Assembly (NCBI GenBank): GCA_046483025.1
Contig: JAWODZ010000116.1
Location: forward strand, 5,336 to 69,335
DNA: 64,000 nt
Source of the DNA: CAYUAG01 sp046483025
GTDB lineage: Bacteria > Zhuqueibacterota > QNDG01 > CAYUAG01
Direction of reading: 5' to 3'
The position numbers and the translations under genes are program-made. Below, one piece after another: positions 44,043-53,993 of this stretch (within the stretch, counting starts at the first letter, position 1; the number at the start of each line of letters is the position of its first letter). Below the pieces are notes generated by a model, which ran no database searches, was not told the DNA's origin, and saw only the letters and a program-made list of their open reading frames with translations.

Positions 44043-44828
44043 ATGGCTTTTACTAATTTAAAAATACTACCTAACCAAACAGGAGAATTGTATAAAATGC
44101 ATAAAAACTCAAATGTTCAGTTCACCCTTACTGACTCTTCCGGTACCGGAGTGGACAGTACCTCTATAACAGTAGGAATAAATGATTCCACCATTGTTGC
44201 TGACGGTGCTGATCAGACCGGAGGACAGGTACAGATTCTCTCACACAGTTCCTCCTGCACCATTCTCTATGACCCGGTCACTGATTTTACCCCTGATTCT
44301 GTGGTTACTGTTTCTGTACGGGTAAACGATTTAGCTGAAACTCCCAATACGCTGGATGAAGCAGAAGTGACTGATCCCGATGATTTAGAGGTATACTATT
44401 TTCTGACCTCCACCGGTGAATGGAGCCTTCTTAATGTTACCGGATACGATGATACCTGTATCCAGGTAAAAGTAATCCGGTTTTGTTATCTGGTCACCGG
44501 CAAATCCACAGAAACCACTACGATACAGGACAGAGAAAAACAAATGCCGGATGCATGTATCTTGCATCAGAACCACCCAAATCCGTTCAATCCGGAAACC
44601 ACTATCTCCTATACCTTATCAAAACCTGCACAGGTAACGCTTACAGTATACAACCTGATAGGTCAGCCGGTGCGCATTCTGGTTAACCGTAAAATGTCTG
44701 ACGGCACCCATCAGGTGACCTGGAATGCAAAGAATGATGGCGGACAGACTGTACCCAGCGGAATTTATATCTATATTCTCAAAAGCGGTTCTTATTCTGA
44801 AATGCAAAAGATGCTGTTGATGAAGTAG
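44043..44828 (+). pseudogene. Orphan C-terminal fragment of a T9SS-secreted protein
   Basis: The open frame gives 261 residues but has no signal peptide, though its domains belong outside the cell: an Ig-like domain (NSNVQFTLTDSSGTGVDSTS ... DFTPDSVVTVSVRVNDLAE), a linker, and a complete T9SS type A tail (NHPNPFNPETTISYTLSKPA, VTLTVYNLIGQPVRILV, SDGTHQVTWNAKNDGGQTVP, SGIYIYIL). This is what remains when the front of a large secreted protein is lost. The base composition is visibly richer in G and C than its neighbours. It is bracketed by two palindromic repeats (43528-43667 and 44855-44930), which may be linked to the loss. A cytoplasmic product with no export signal would not function as the intact form does. 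Confidence 0.6.
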
Positions 44829-44854
44829 CTATCTGAAAAACCTGTTATACAGAC

Positions 44855-44930
44855 GGGATTGTCTAAAAAGTCATGGACTTGTCAGTCTGAGTACCATCGA
44901 AGACTGACAAGTTAATGGTTTTTGAACAGG
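44855..44930. repeat. Degenerate palindromic repeat
   Basis: Arms ACTTGTCAGTCT (44877-44888) and AGACTGACAAGT (44901-44912) are perfect inverted repeats of 12 bases around a 12-base loop. Outside it, GGGATTGTCTAAAAAGTC (44855-44872) resembles the end of the MITE-like element at 43528 at 15 of 18 positions, and GGTTTTTGAACAGG (44917-44930) is a weak counterpart. Probably another, older member of the family; may also terminate the fragment upstream. Confidence 0.45.
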
Positions 44931-45025
44931 CCACGATTGAAGAGATGAGCTGTTAAAATGCAAATAGTAACGTTGCTCTTTATTAAACCGGTTTCACAGT
45001 CTTTTAAAAATTTATATTAATAAAA

Positions 45026-46144
45026 TTATTCGAAAGGAAAATATAAAGAAGCATTAAAATTATCATCAATGAGAAAATTAGTGACTCCTCCAATATCCCT
45101 TATAAGCATATCAGTAGCAGATAAGATAAATCCAATATTTTTTTCAATTTTTGTTTCTATAAAAAAATTTGTATTCCTTAAGATTTCTTCCTTATCATCC
45201 CACACATTATTACAATTTATATTAACTCTTGCATATTTCTCTTTTATTTCACCATTAACATTTTCCTTGAGATTTTCAGGCAAAGATTTGGAGGATAAGG
45301 AAATATTAATATCAACATCATCATTATAGGCCATGGCGATATTATATAAAAGATTGATCAAAGATAAAGAAATAATCTCTTTTCTACCATTTATACTTAA
45401 TTTTGCATTATCAACTTTTAACTTAATGTTGACAAATTCATAAATCTCTAAAGACAAAATATGAATAATATTTTTAATAAGTTCAGGCAAAAAAATAATT
45501 TCCCGACTATTCTGCTCTTCTGAATATTTAGCAATCTTTTCAGTGAATGATTTAATATCAGTTATTTGTTTAAAATTATCAGTAATCTTCTTTTTTAAAC
45601 CATCCGGTACATCTTTTAAATCATATATTTTTTTTATGTGTTTTTCTAATGAATCCAAATATTTAAAATTGTACTTATAAATAACCTCACTGCCGATAGA
45701 AGGACCAAATTCAGTAAGAAAATTAAAAAAATTATCTTTCAGTATTTTGTTTTGTTTACTGTATATGGTTAATTTTAAATGATGTTTTACCCTGGTTGAT
45801 ACTTCAATGAGATTAAAGGGTTTAATAATATAATCAACTGCTCCCATTTCAAATCCCTTAATCTTGTCCTCTGCTTCTGCTTTAGCAGTAAGAAATACTA
45901 CTGGAATATCCCGGGTTTCTTCCTCAGTTTTTAAAAGCTCACACACTTCATACCCATCGGTTCCCGGCATCATAACATCTAATAATATCAAATCCGGATG
46001 ATATTGAATTGCAGCTTTAAATCCTTCAAATCCATCTTCAGCAGTAATCACATTATATCCTTCTTTTTCCATATAGTGAGTTAATAGTCTGATATTTGAA
46101 GGATTATCATCAACAGTCAATATGGTAATTTCTTCAGGTTTCAC
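45026..46144 (-). CDS. Response regulator with degenerate histidine-kinase-like C-terminus
   Basis: The 372-residue protein has a normal receiver domain (residues 8-125; phosphoacceptor D56 in LILLDVMMPGTDG, K in YIIKPF). The remaining 240 residues look like a helical dimerisation region and a kinase-type ATPase fold: an N-box-like ISLSLINLLYNIAMAYND is present, but no H box and no clear G1 (D-x-G-x-G) or G2 glycine motif. It is probably unable to phosphorylate and acts as a phosphorylation-controlled binding protein. The start overlaps the stop of the large hybrid kinase by four bases, so it is the last gene of the chemosensory operon. Confidence 0.7.
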   Translation of the reverse strand: MKPEEITILTVDDNPSNIRLLTHYMEKEGYNVITAEDGFEGFKAAIQYHPDLILLDVMMPGTDGYEVCELLKTEEETRDIPVVFLTAKAEAEDKIKGFEMGAVDYIIKPFNLIEVSTRVKHHLKLTIYSKQNKILKDNFFNFLTEFGPSIGSEVIYKYNFKYLDSLEKHIKKIYDLKDVPDGLKKKITDNFKQITDIKSFTEKIAKYSEEQNSREIIFLPELIKNIIHILSLEIYEFVNIKLKVDNAKLSINGRKEIISLSLINLLYNIAMAYNDDVDINISLSSKSLPENLKENVNGEIKEKYARVNINCNNVWDDKEEILRNTNFFIETKIEKNIGFILSATDMLIRDIGGVTNFLIDDNFNASLYFPFE

Positions 46145-49100
46145 TTATTATTCTCCATAAGCTCATCATATTCCGTAATAATCTCTTTTTTTAATTCCTG
46201 TAGTTTATCCCAGTCGCCTTCTTTACCAGTATCTTCAATTTCTTTTCCTATCTTTGAAAATATCGGAAACCCATAAGAAGCAGCTGTTCCTTTTAAAGAA
46301 TGACCGAATCTTATTACTTCCTCAATATTTTTTTCTTTAAAATCCTTTTGGAACTTTTCTACTTTTTTGGTTATATCCTCTTTAAAAAATTCCTGTAATT
46401 CTTGCATCATTGGATCCGAAGTATCGACAAAAGTTGATTCTTCAGCGACGGATTCTGTTTCTTCCCGGGCAACTTCTTCCGTTACTTTTTCTGTTGTTAT
46501 AGCATATTTTTCTAGTAATTCACTAAGTCTTTCTTGATCGACAGGTTTAGAAATATAATCAGTACAACCAGCATCAATGGTTTTTTGCCTGTGTTCCTTC
46601 ATAGCATGCGCAGTAAGGGCAATAATGGGAAGATCTTTATATTTCTTCTGTTCTCGAATTTTTTCAGTAGCAGTAAATCCATCCATTACAGGCATTTCCA
46701 TATCCATAAGTACAACATCAAAAGAGGATTTCTCAAGTAACTTTAATACTTCTTTTCCATTTACTGCAAGTTCCACTTCATATCCCATCCGGTTTAGAAT
46801 ATGTTTCATTAATTTCTGTCCAGATATATCATCATCTGCTAATAAAATTTTACTTTTCTTGGATACAACAGTGGGTTTCTTCTTTGCTTTCTTTTTAACC
46901 CCTCTTTCTGATATTAAATAATTTAGCTGATTCATAAGAGTTTCCGGAGTTTCATGTGTCTTTTGCAATAATAATTCGTAATTATGACTTAATTTAGATC
47001 GATCTTGGGATGTTAATTTTTTACTTGTATATATTACAACCGGTATATCTTTTGTTTTCTCTGATTCCTTGACAACTTCTAAAACTTCAAACCCATCTAT
47101 ACCTGGCATAAGAAGATCAAGAATAATTAATGAGATCTTGTTGTTTTTCTTCAAATAATCAATGGCATTATTACCATTATTAAAAGTTTTAACTTTTAAA
47201 TCTCTTTTCCTGAGAATTTTTTCGAAAAAATTAAGAACCGCGTCATCATCATCAACAACAATAATTTCTTTTTTCTTAATTGAAGGCATTCCAATAAATT
47301 GGTGTAATGTTTTTAATAATTCAGTCTCTTGAGCAGGCTTCTCTATATATTCCACTGCACCCATGCTAAAAGCTTTTTTCTGGTTAGATAAAACAGAATA
47401 AACTAGTACAGGTATTTCTTTGGTAAGGTTCCCTGCTTTTAATTTTTGTAAAACCTCCCATCCATCTATTTTACCAGGTAAAAGAATTTCCAGAATTATG
47501 GCATCAGGCCGATAAAACTTTGCCTTAATAATTCCGTCTTCTCCAGATGTACTGCAATAAACTTCATATCCATCTTTTTGTAAATATCTCTGCAGTAATT
47601 CAAGCGCACTTCCGTTATCTTCGATTAGTAAAACGCTTGGTTGAACACCTTCTTCTCTTAATCCCTTGATATTTGATAAGACTGTTGAATCTTCACTCAT
47701 TGTGGACTTAACTTTACCTTTATCAGAGGTAATTTTTTTTACTTCAGGCTTATCTTTGCTGGATATTACTTCAACCGGGATAGAAAAAGAAAATGTACTT
47801 CCTTTATCAACTTCAGATTCCAGCCATATTTCACCATTCAACAGATCAACCATTTGTTTGCATAAAGACAAACCGAGTCCTGTGCCCCCGAATCTTCTGG
47901 TTATAGAAGCGTCTACCTGGGTGAAAGATTCGAAAATCAATCCTTTCTTTTCTGGTTTAATCCCAATACCTGTGTCTTTCACATTTATTAATAATTGTGC
48001 CTTATTCTCCTTTTTCTGTTTAATAGTGACATCTATTTCAATTTTACCTTCTTCAGTGAACTTTATAGCATTACCAATTAAATTCACCATGATCTGACGT
48101 ATTTTTAAACTATCTGCATTAATTATGGGTAATTTTTTAGGATTTTTATTTAACTTAAAGGTTAACCCTTTATCTAAAACTTTCGGTCGTAACAGTTGAC
48201 TCACACTATCTACAAGTTTTTCCAGATCAAACTCTTGATTATCAACCTCCATCCTGCCGGTTTCTACTTTAGCCAAATCCAAAATCTGATTAATTATTTG
48301 CAGCAAACTTTCGCCATTCAGTTTTATAGTACGAATAAAATCAACCAGATCATTAGATAAGTTCTCTTGCAATAACAGATCTGAAAACCCAATAATACTG
48401 TTCATAGGTGTACGTATCTCGTGACTCATATTAGCTAAGAATTCACTCTTTGCACGATTAGCACTTTGTGCAACTTCTTTACTTTCCTTTTCACTTTCAT
48501 ATAAACGAGCATTAATTATTCCCATTGCAACCTGATCAGCAATCATTGTCATCATGGTCAGATCTTTTTCATCAAAATAATTTAATTTACTGCTGACAAG
48601 ATTTAATACTCCTAAAAGTTTATCACCTTTTTTTATCAGTACTACCAATTCTGATCTTATTTCTGGAATAATCTCTTTATACCCTGATTCACTTTTAACA
48701 TTATCAATAAAGATTGCTTTATCACTTTTAACTGCTTTGCCAACTATTCCGTCATCGAAATACTTCTTTTTAGAAAGATATTTACTGAATGGCCCATCAT
48801 GCGCTTGTATATATAATTTATCATTATTTTCATTATTAAGCATTAATATAATATGAGTATCCTCAAATTCTTCATTCAATGATTCCACAATATGCTGACA
48901 GAGCTCGGCAATATTTAAGGTCGAAACAGCTTTTTTGGATACTTCATTAATTAATGAAAGTTGTCTGGTCTGGCGCCTTTCTTGCTGAAGCAATCGTGCA
49001 TTTTCAATAGCAACAGCAGCTTGCCCGGCAAGAATGGTAAGAGTTCTAAGGTCAGCTTCTATAAACTGATGCAGTCCTGATTTTATAAGTACAATGACAC

Positions 49101-50052
49101 CTAAAATTTTATCCTCATATTGCATGGGAACTACTAATATCGATTCATCAGCAGGCTTTTCATCTTTATTATAAAAGGCTTTGGGATGTTTGGAAACATC
49201 AGCAATTAATTCAGATTTACCCTTAGAATAAGAGGTCCCAATAATACCTTGACCAACTTTTTCTTTTAGTTTATCAATCTTCTCTTTTTTATTTAAATTA
49301 ATTTTACTTTTCCCATAAAAAACCGGTATCAAATACTGTCCTTCATCATCGATCAGATAAATCCTACAGTCATCATAATCAATAAGTTTTTTTACACCAA
49401 CTGCAATAGCTTCTGCAACATCTTCAGGCATCAGCATCCGGTTTAATTTTTCAGCTACTTCATTGATTGCCTCAATAGTTTCCAGAGCTTTACGCAATTC
49501 CTTGTTGGCTTCCTCTAGTTCCTGATTTCTTTGTACGGCATTCTCAAAAGTTGAAAATAATAAATCAAGAATCTGCATACGATCAGAGGTAATAAAGTGT
49601 TTTTGTCCCGCAAAAAATATTTCTATTCCCATCTCTGTAATAGAATTCCTTCTTAACTCCTGATTCGCAAGTATATATTGAATTCGTGATATTAAAAACT
49701 GTTCACTGTACGGTTTGGTGACAAAATTATCAGCCCCACTTAAAAGACCTCTTATAACATCTCGTGGATCAAATAACTGAGTTAATAGAATAACAGGAAT
49801 ATATTTTAAATTATCCTCTGAACGTATCTGACGACATAACTCATAACCATCCATCTCAGGCATTAATATATCACTTATTACAATCGTCGGTTTATTCTTC
49901 CTCATATATTTCAATGCATCATTTCCATTTTTTTCTATATGAGCTGAATAATTATGTTTCTTTAATATGTGTTTTAGATGTAAAGCTTGAGTTGGACTAT
50001 CTTCGACGATAAGTATTTCCACACCTATATTTATTGAATCATTTTTAGGCAT
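46141..50052 (-). CDS. Very large hybrid histidine kinase: REC-GAF-GAF-HisKA-HATPase-REC-REC-REC-HPt
   Basis: The 1303-residue cytoplasmic protein carries, in order: a receiver (D61), two GAF domains (about 195-355 and 365-520), a kinase core with H544 in LANMSHEIRTPMNSIIGFSD and ATPase motifs DTGIGI and GGTGLGLSL, three more receivers (REC2 about 805-920, REC3 about 928-1045 with D979, REC4 about 1067-1183 with D1117) and a C-terminal HPt with H1251 in GHSLKGTAASYG. REC2 has Glu855 where the phosphoacceptor Asp should be. No membrane helix. It is an unusual addition to a chemosensory operon and would link it to a multi-step phosphorelay. Overlaps the following gene by four bases. Confidence 0.92.
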   Translation of the reverse strand: MPKNDSINIGVEILIVEDSPTQALHLKHILKKHNYSAHIEKNGNDALKYMRKNKPTIVISDILMPEMDGYELCRQIRSEDNLKYIPVILLTQLFDPRDVIRGLLSGADNFVTKPYSEQFLISRIQYILANQELRRNSITEMGIEIFFAGQKHFITSDRMQILDLLFSTFENAVQRNQELEEANKELRKALETIEAINEVAEKLNRMLMPEDVAEAIAVGVKKLIDYDDCRIYLIDDEGQYLIPVFYGKSKINLNKKEKIDKLKEKVGQGIIGTSYSKGKSELIADVSKHPKAFYNKDEKPADESILVVPMQYEDKILGVIVLIKSGLHQFIEADLRTLTILAGQAAVAIENARLLQQERRQTRQLSLINEVSKKAVSTLNIAELCQHIVESLNEEFEDTHIILMLNNENNDKLYIQAHDGPFSKYLSKKKYFDDGIVGKAVKSDKAIFIDNVKSESGYKEIIPEIRSELVVLIKKGDKLLGVLNLVSSKLNYFDEKDLTMMTMIADQVAMGIINARLYESEKESKEVAQSANRAKSEFLANMSHEIRTPMNSIIGFSDLLLQENLSNDLVDFIRTIKLNGESLLQIINQILDLAKVETGRMEVDNQEFDLEKLVDSVSQLLRPKVLDKGLTFKLNKNPKKLPIINADSLKIRQIMVNLIGNAIKFTEEGKIEIDVTIKQKKENKAQLLINVKDTGIGIKPEKKGLIFESFTQVDASITRRFGGTGLGLSLCKQMVDLLNGEIWLESEVDKGSTFSFSIPVEVISSKDKPEVKKITSDKGKVKSTMSEDSTVLSNIKGLREEGVQPSVLLIEDNGSALELLQRYLQKDGYEVYCSTSGEDGIIKAKFYRPDAIILEILLPGKIDGWEVLQKLKAGNLTKEIPVLVYSVLSNQKKAFSMGAVEYIEKPAQETELLKTLHQFIGMPSIKKKEIIVVDDDDAVLNFFEKILRKRDLKVKTFNNGNNAIDYLKKNNKISLIILDLLMPGIDGFEVLEVVKESEKTKDIPVVIYTSKKLTSQDRSKLSHNYELLLQKTHETPETLMNQLNYLISERGVKKKAKKKPTVVSKKSKILLADDDISGQKLMKHILNRMGYEVELAVNGKEVLKLLEKSSFDVVLMDMEMPVMDGFTATEKIREQKKYKDLPIIALTAHAMKEHRQKTIDAGCTDYISKPVDQERLSELLEKYAITTEKVTEEVAREETESVAEESTFVDTSDPMMQELQEFFKEDITKKVEKFQKDFKEKNIEEVIRFGHSLKGTAASYGFPIFSKIGKEIEDTGKEGDWDKLQELKKEIITEYDELMENNK

Positions 50053-50087
50053 AACCTATTCCTCTAAATACTTTTTATTAATGATTA

Positions 50088-51158
50088 TTAACGGACCAAA
50101 GAAACTATTTTTGATGCAATCTCATCTGCAGGAACTATATACTGATGAGATCCCAACCGTATAGCTTCTCCCGGCATTCCATGAATTATAGAACTAGCCT
50201 TATCCTGAACAATTGTTTTGCCTCCTTTTGATTTAATCAACCCCAGCTCCTTTGCACCATCTTTACCCATACCAGTCAGTAAAACACCAATTGCATGTTC
50301 TCCAAAAGATTGAGCCACTGAACGAAAAAGATATGAAACCGACGGTATTAATATGGAATTAGAGTAATCATCGTCCAGTAAAATTTTAAAATTTTTATCT
50401 ATTCTTATCTGAAACCCATCAGGAGCTAAATATGCAGCACCTGGTTCAATATATTCTCCTTGGTCAGGTATTCTAACATTAAATCCACTTCTGGTACTAA
50501 GCCAGCTTGCCATACCAGGAAGAAATCCTTTGGCAATATGTTGAACAATAACAACTGGTAAGGGGAAATCTCTTGGTAAACTGGATAAAATTTTCTCCAA
50601 TACTATAGGTCCTCCTGTGGAAGCTCCAATAGCAACAATAGCTATTTTTGTAGGAGGAATTTTTGGTTTTTTGGAAACCGGCTTTTTAGGAACTTTAACT
50701 TTGGGTGCTGGAGGAGGAGCTTTTGTCTTGAATTTATCTTTAGCCCAACGCCGTACTACTTTTACTTTTGACATGGTGCGAACAGTTTGCACCAATTCTT
50801 TCACATAAGGATCAGTATCAGGGGTTGCTAACCCTTGTGGTTTTTCCATCGCTGCAACAGCACCAGCCTCCATTGTCTTAAATGTTTTCTCAACTTCATC
50901 CGGATTATAACTTGCACTTACAATAACAATAGGGGTTGGATTTTGTTCCATAATTTTCCTGGTTGCAATAAATCCGCTCATCACAGGCATATGGATATCC
51001 ATGGTGATTATATCCGGTTGTAGGATATCAACCATTTCAACAGCTTCTGCACCATTTTTAGCTAAACCTACAACTTCAATATCAGGTTCATTACTGAAAA
51101 TTTCCTCTAAATATCTTCTTATTACTGTAGAATCTTCTGTGATTAATAGTCTAATCAT
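50088..51158 (-). CDS. cheB: Protein-glutamate methylesterase CheB
   Basis: The 356-residue enzyme has a receiver (D54 in PDIITMDIHMPVMSG), a proline/lysine-rich linker (about 145-170) and a methylesterase domain with the catalytic Ser180 in IGASTGGP, His207 in VIVQHIAKGFLPGMA and an Asp in LTGMGKDGAKEL. It removes methyl groups from chemoreceptors, resetting sensitivity; phosphorylation by CheA raises activity. It lies 11 bases after cheA and 35 before the hybrid kinase. Confidence 0.96.
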   Translation of the reverse strand: MIRLLITEDSTVIRRYLEEIFSNEPDIEVVGLAKNGAEAVEMVDILQPDIITMDIHMPVMSGFIATRKIMEQNPTPIVIVSASYNPDEVEKTFKTMEAGAVAAMEKPQGLATPDTDPYVKELVQTVRTMSKVKVVRRWAKDKFKTKAPPPAPKVKVPKKPVSKKPKIPPTKIAIVAIGASTGGPIVLEKILSSLPRDFPLPVVIVQHIAKGFLPGMASWLSTRSGFNVRIPDQGEYIEPGAAYLAPDGFQIRIDKNFKILLDDDYSNSILIPSVSYLFRSVAQSFGEHAIGVLLTGMGKDGAKELGLIKSKGGKTIVQDKASSIIHGMPGEAIRLGSHQYIVPADEIASKIVSLVR

Positions 51159-51169
51159 TATTATTTATA

Positions 51170-53530
51170 CTAAATTAGTTTATTGACAACATTTAACAAA
51201 TTACTTTGATCAAAACTTCTTTTTACAATATAAGCATCTGCTCCAACGTCAATTCCTCTCTTTTTATCTTCATCAGATTCAAGACCAGTAACTAAAACTA
51301 CCGGAAGTTCTTTTGTGTGCTTATTTGTTCGAATTTTTGAAACAAGTTCAAATCCATTCATACGTGGCATCTCAATATCAGACACTACTAAATCAAATTT
51401 CTGGCTGGTTACTGCTGTGTAGGCTTCTGCACCATCTACTGTTGCTTTAACTGTATAGCCGGCTGTCCGAAAAATATTCTTTAATAACGTTCGTGAAGTT
51501 ATTGAATCTTCAGCAATTAAAATTGATTTTTTCACCTTTTTTTCCTCCCTTGTAATTCTTTCTTGAGATTCTATAGTCGATGCATAAATAGCAGATCTCA
51601 TTACATCAGATACATTGAGAATTGGTACAATTTTACCACTTCCCATCATAGTTACTCCAGAAACATTCGGTACCCGATTTAATTGAGTCCCTAAATTTTT
51701 TACCAATACTTCCTGTTCACTAATAATCTCATCTACTGCAAAGCCATATGTTCTATTACCATGTGTGATGATCAAAGTCTGCAAAAATTGTTTTTCCTTG
51801 CTCAATTTTTTACTATCCTGAAGTTTTAATACTTTATTCATACGGGCAAATAAAATTGGTGCACCATTATAAGTAATTGTTTCTCTGTTTTTTACAGTTT
51901 TAATATCATCTTTTTTAACTCTGATAACTCTTTCCACACTTGAAGTGGGAATAACAAAAGATTCTCCGTTAACTATAATAACTATTCCGCGAAATGTTGC
52001 TAAGGTAACTGGTAAATTTATAATAAAAGAAGTCCCTTTCCCAAGCTTGCTTTCTAATTGTAAAGAACCGCCCAAACTTCCAATTTTTTCCCGTACAATT
52101 GGTAACCCTAGTCCTCGCCCAGAAACATCTGTAATAATGGGACTGGTAGAAATATCTGTTTCAAAAACTAATAATTTTTTTTCATTTTCACTGAGCTTTT
52201 CTGCTTCTTCTGCTGAAATCAATCCTCGTTTAACAGCAACATCCTTAACTTTATCAGTATCAATTCCTGCCCCATCATCAGAAAGAATAATTTCAATCAT
52301 CCCATTACTCTTTTGAGTAATAGAAATTGTTATGATTCCTGTTTTATCTTTTTTCTTTCTGATCCGTTCTTTCGGACTTTCCATGCCATGGTCAATACAA
52401 TTTCTTAATAAATGTATAAAGGGATCTTTCATCTCTTCTAAAATCCTTCTATCCACTTCAATTGTACTCCCCTTAATGACCAAATCAACTTCTTTTTTCT
52501 GTTCTCTGGAAATATCTCTCACGATTTTAGGAAAAGATTTTAACAAAGTTGAAAAAGGCAGCATTAACACTTTTTTTACATCTTCCAATAAAGTGTTTAT
52601 CCTGGTTCCAACCTGAGTGGAATTATGCTCTGAAAGTTTTGACAAAGAATATAATCTGTTTTCAATATTCTTTAATTTATTCAAAGTATTATCAATAAAA
52701 TCAAAAATATCTAACGATTTTTTGTAGGATGACAATTCTTTATTGTTAGCAATCACATCATTAACTATTTTTCTAATAATTTTTATATCATTTATCTGTT
52801 TTTCCCATTCAATTTTTAGATTACTGACAGAATTCTTTATTGATCCAATGTCATATGTCTGCTGATCTGCTGATAATTTAGCAATCAACATTTCCTCAGC
52901 TTCCAACATTATGGAATCTAATTTAGAAGTAGAAACCCGTATTGTTTCCGAAACTAATGATGTCTCTTGAGCTGAAGATATACTTTTTTTAGTATCAGTT
53001 TTTTTTGTATCAGTCTTTCTCCCATCTTTTTTAGAAGGCTGTTTGTCTGTGTCAGCGAGGGATTTTTTTGTTTGTACCGGAGTAGCTGGCTCTTTTTTCT
53101 TTTCCTTGACTTTTGTACCGACATCCTTTTTCTTGGCTTTTTCTTTAATGATCCGTTTAAGTTTGAATAACAAATCCGATATATCAACATCTTTACCGGA
53201 TAAAATCATATCATTTAAGGAATCAATGGCCTTATGAAGAACATCAAATGATTTCTGATCTAATTCTACCTCAGCCTGTTTTATTGAGGAAAAAACATCC
53301 TCTGAGGTTTGGCATATTGTCTCCACATCTCTCATGTTAACAGCTCGAGCTGCCCCTTTAAGACTGTGAGTCTCTTTATAAATAAAATCAATGATTTTTA
53401 AGAATCTTTCCTGAGAATCACATTTCTCCAATTCAATCAACCCATTCGATATTTTCTTTAAATGTTCCTCAGCTTCTATCTTAAACATGGAAAGAAGTTC
53501 TTCAAAAAAATCTTTATCTGTTTCGTTCAT
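51170..53530 (-). CDS. cheA: Hybrid chemotaxis histidine kinase CheA with C-terminal receiver
   Basis: The 786-residue kinase has an HPt domain with H55 (ETHSLKGAARAVNMRD), a long lysine-rich linker (about 130-190), no P2 domain, a dimerisation helix, an ATPase domain with NCIDHGMESPKER, DDGAGID and GRGLGLPIV, a CheW-like domain (about 510-650) and a C-terminal receiver (D718 in LVVSDIEMPRMNG). A receiver fused to CheA is common in systems controlling functions other than flagella, such as type IV pili. It should form the array with CheW and the MCP. The genes on either side are an HPt protein and cheB. Confidence 0.96.
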   Translation of the reverse strand: MNETDKDFFEELLSMFKIEAEEHLKKISNGLIELEKCDSQERFLKIIDFIYKETHSLKGAARAVNMRDVETICQTSEDVFSSIKQAEVELDQKSFDVLHKAIDSLNDMILSGKDVDISDLLFKLKRIIKEKAKKKDVGTKVKEKKKEPATPVQTKKSLADTDKQPSKKDGRKTDTKKTDTKKSISSAQETSLVSETIRVSTSKLDSIMLEAEEMLIAKLSADQQTYDIGSIKNSVSNLKIEWEKQINDIKIIRKIVNDVIANNKELSSYKKSLDIFDFIDNTLNKLKNIENRLYSLSKLSEHNSTQVGTRINTLLEDVKKVLMLPFSTLLKSFPKIVRDISREQKKEVDLVIKGSTIEVDRRILEEMKDPFIHLLRNCIDHGMESPKERIRKKKDKTGIITISITQKSNGMIEIILSDDGAGIDTDKVKDVAVKRGLISAEEAEKLSENEKKLLVFETDISTSPIITDVSGRGLGLPIVREKIGSLGGSLQLESKLGKGTSFIINLPVTLATFRGIVIIVNGESFVIPTSSVERVIRVKKDDIKTVKNRETITYNGAPILFARMNKVLKLQDSKKLSKEKQFLQTLIITHGNRTYGFAVDEIISEQEVLVKNLGTQLNRVPNVSGVTMMGSGKIVPILNVSDVMRSAIYASTIESQERITREEKKVKKSILIAEDSITSRTLLKNIFRTAGYTVKATVDGAEAYTAVTSQKFDLVVSDIEMPRMNGFELVSKIRTNKHTKELPVVLVTGLESDEDKKRGIDVGADAYIVKRSFDQSNLLNVVNKLI

Positions 53531-53553
53531 ATCATCACCTGGATAATCTATGA

Positions 53554-53967
53554 TTAACTTATAATTTTATCTACTTTCTCAATTAATCCTATTACTTCGT
53601 GATCATCACCACTTTCCTTACCTTCTTCTTTTAATGTGTTGATCATTTTCTCTAAAGCATCAAATGCATTCGAAAGATTCCCGGCAATTTCCTCTGAAAC
53701 CACAATATCAGACTGCCCCATTTTCCCAAATAGCTTTTCGAAATTATAGCCAGCAGATTCAAGATTCTCAAAACCAACTGTTCTAGCTGCCCCTTTTAAA
53801 CTATGAGCCGCTCGTTTTATCTCTTCATAAGTATCTTTCTTATCATCAGACTCTTTTTTTTGTTCTAATTCATGTAAACATTTCTTCATGGTATTAATGT
53901 GTTCTTGACCTTCTAAGATAAACACTCCCATAAGCTCTTTAAAAAACTCAGGATCTTGAAGATTCAT
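53554..53967 (-). CDS. Stand-alone HPt phosphotransfer protein
   Basis: The 137-residue protein is a single HPt domain with H55 in RAAHSLKGAARTVGFENLES; its C-terminal half is acidic and helical. It resembles the HPt of the adjacent CheA, down to the position of the histidine, and may derive from it. Such proteins pass phosphate between receiver domains. With the receiver-rich hybrid kinase nearby, it could provide a relay step between CheA and other regulators. It lies 26 bases after the MCP and 23 before cheA. Confidence 0.88.
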   Translation of the reverse strand: MNLQDPEFFKELMGVFILEGQEHINTMKKCLHELEQKKESDDKKDTYEEIKRAAHSLKGAARTVGFENLESAGYNFEKLFGKMGQSDIVVSEEIAGNLSNAFDALEKMINTLKEEGKESGDDHEVIGLIEKVDKIIS

Positions 53968-53993
53968 TGGCCTTCTCCTACTTAATTTTAAAA

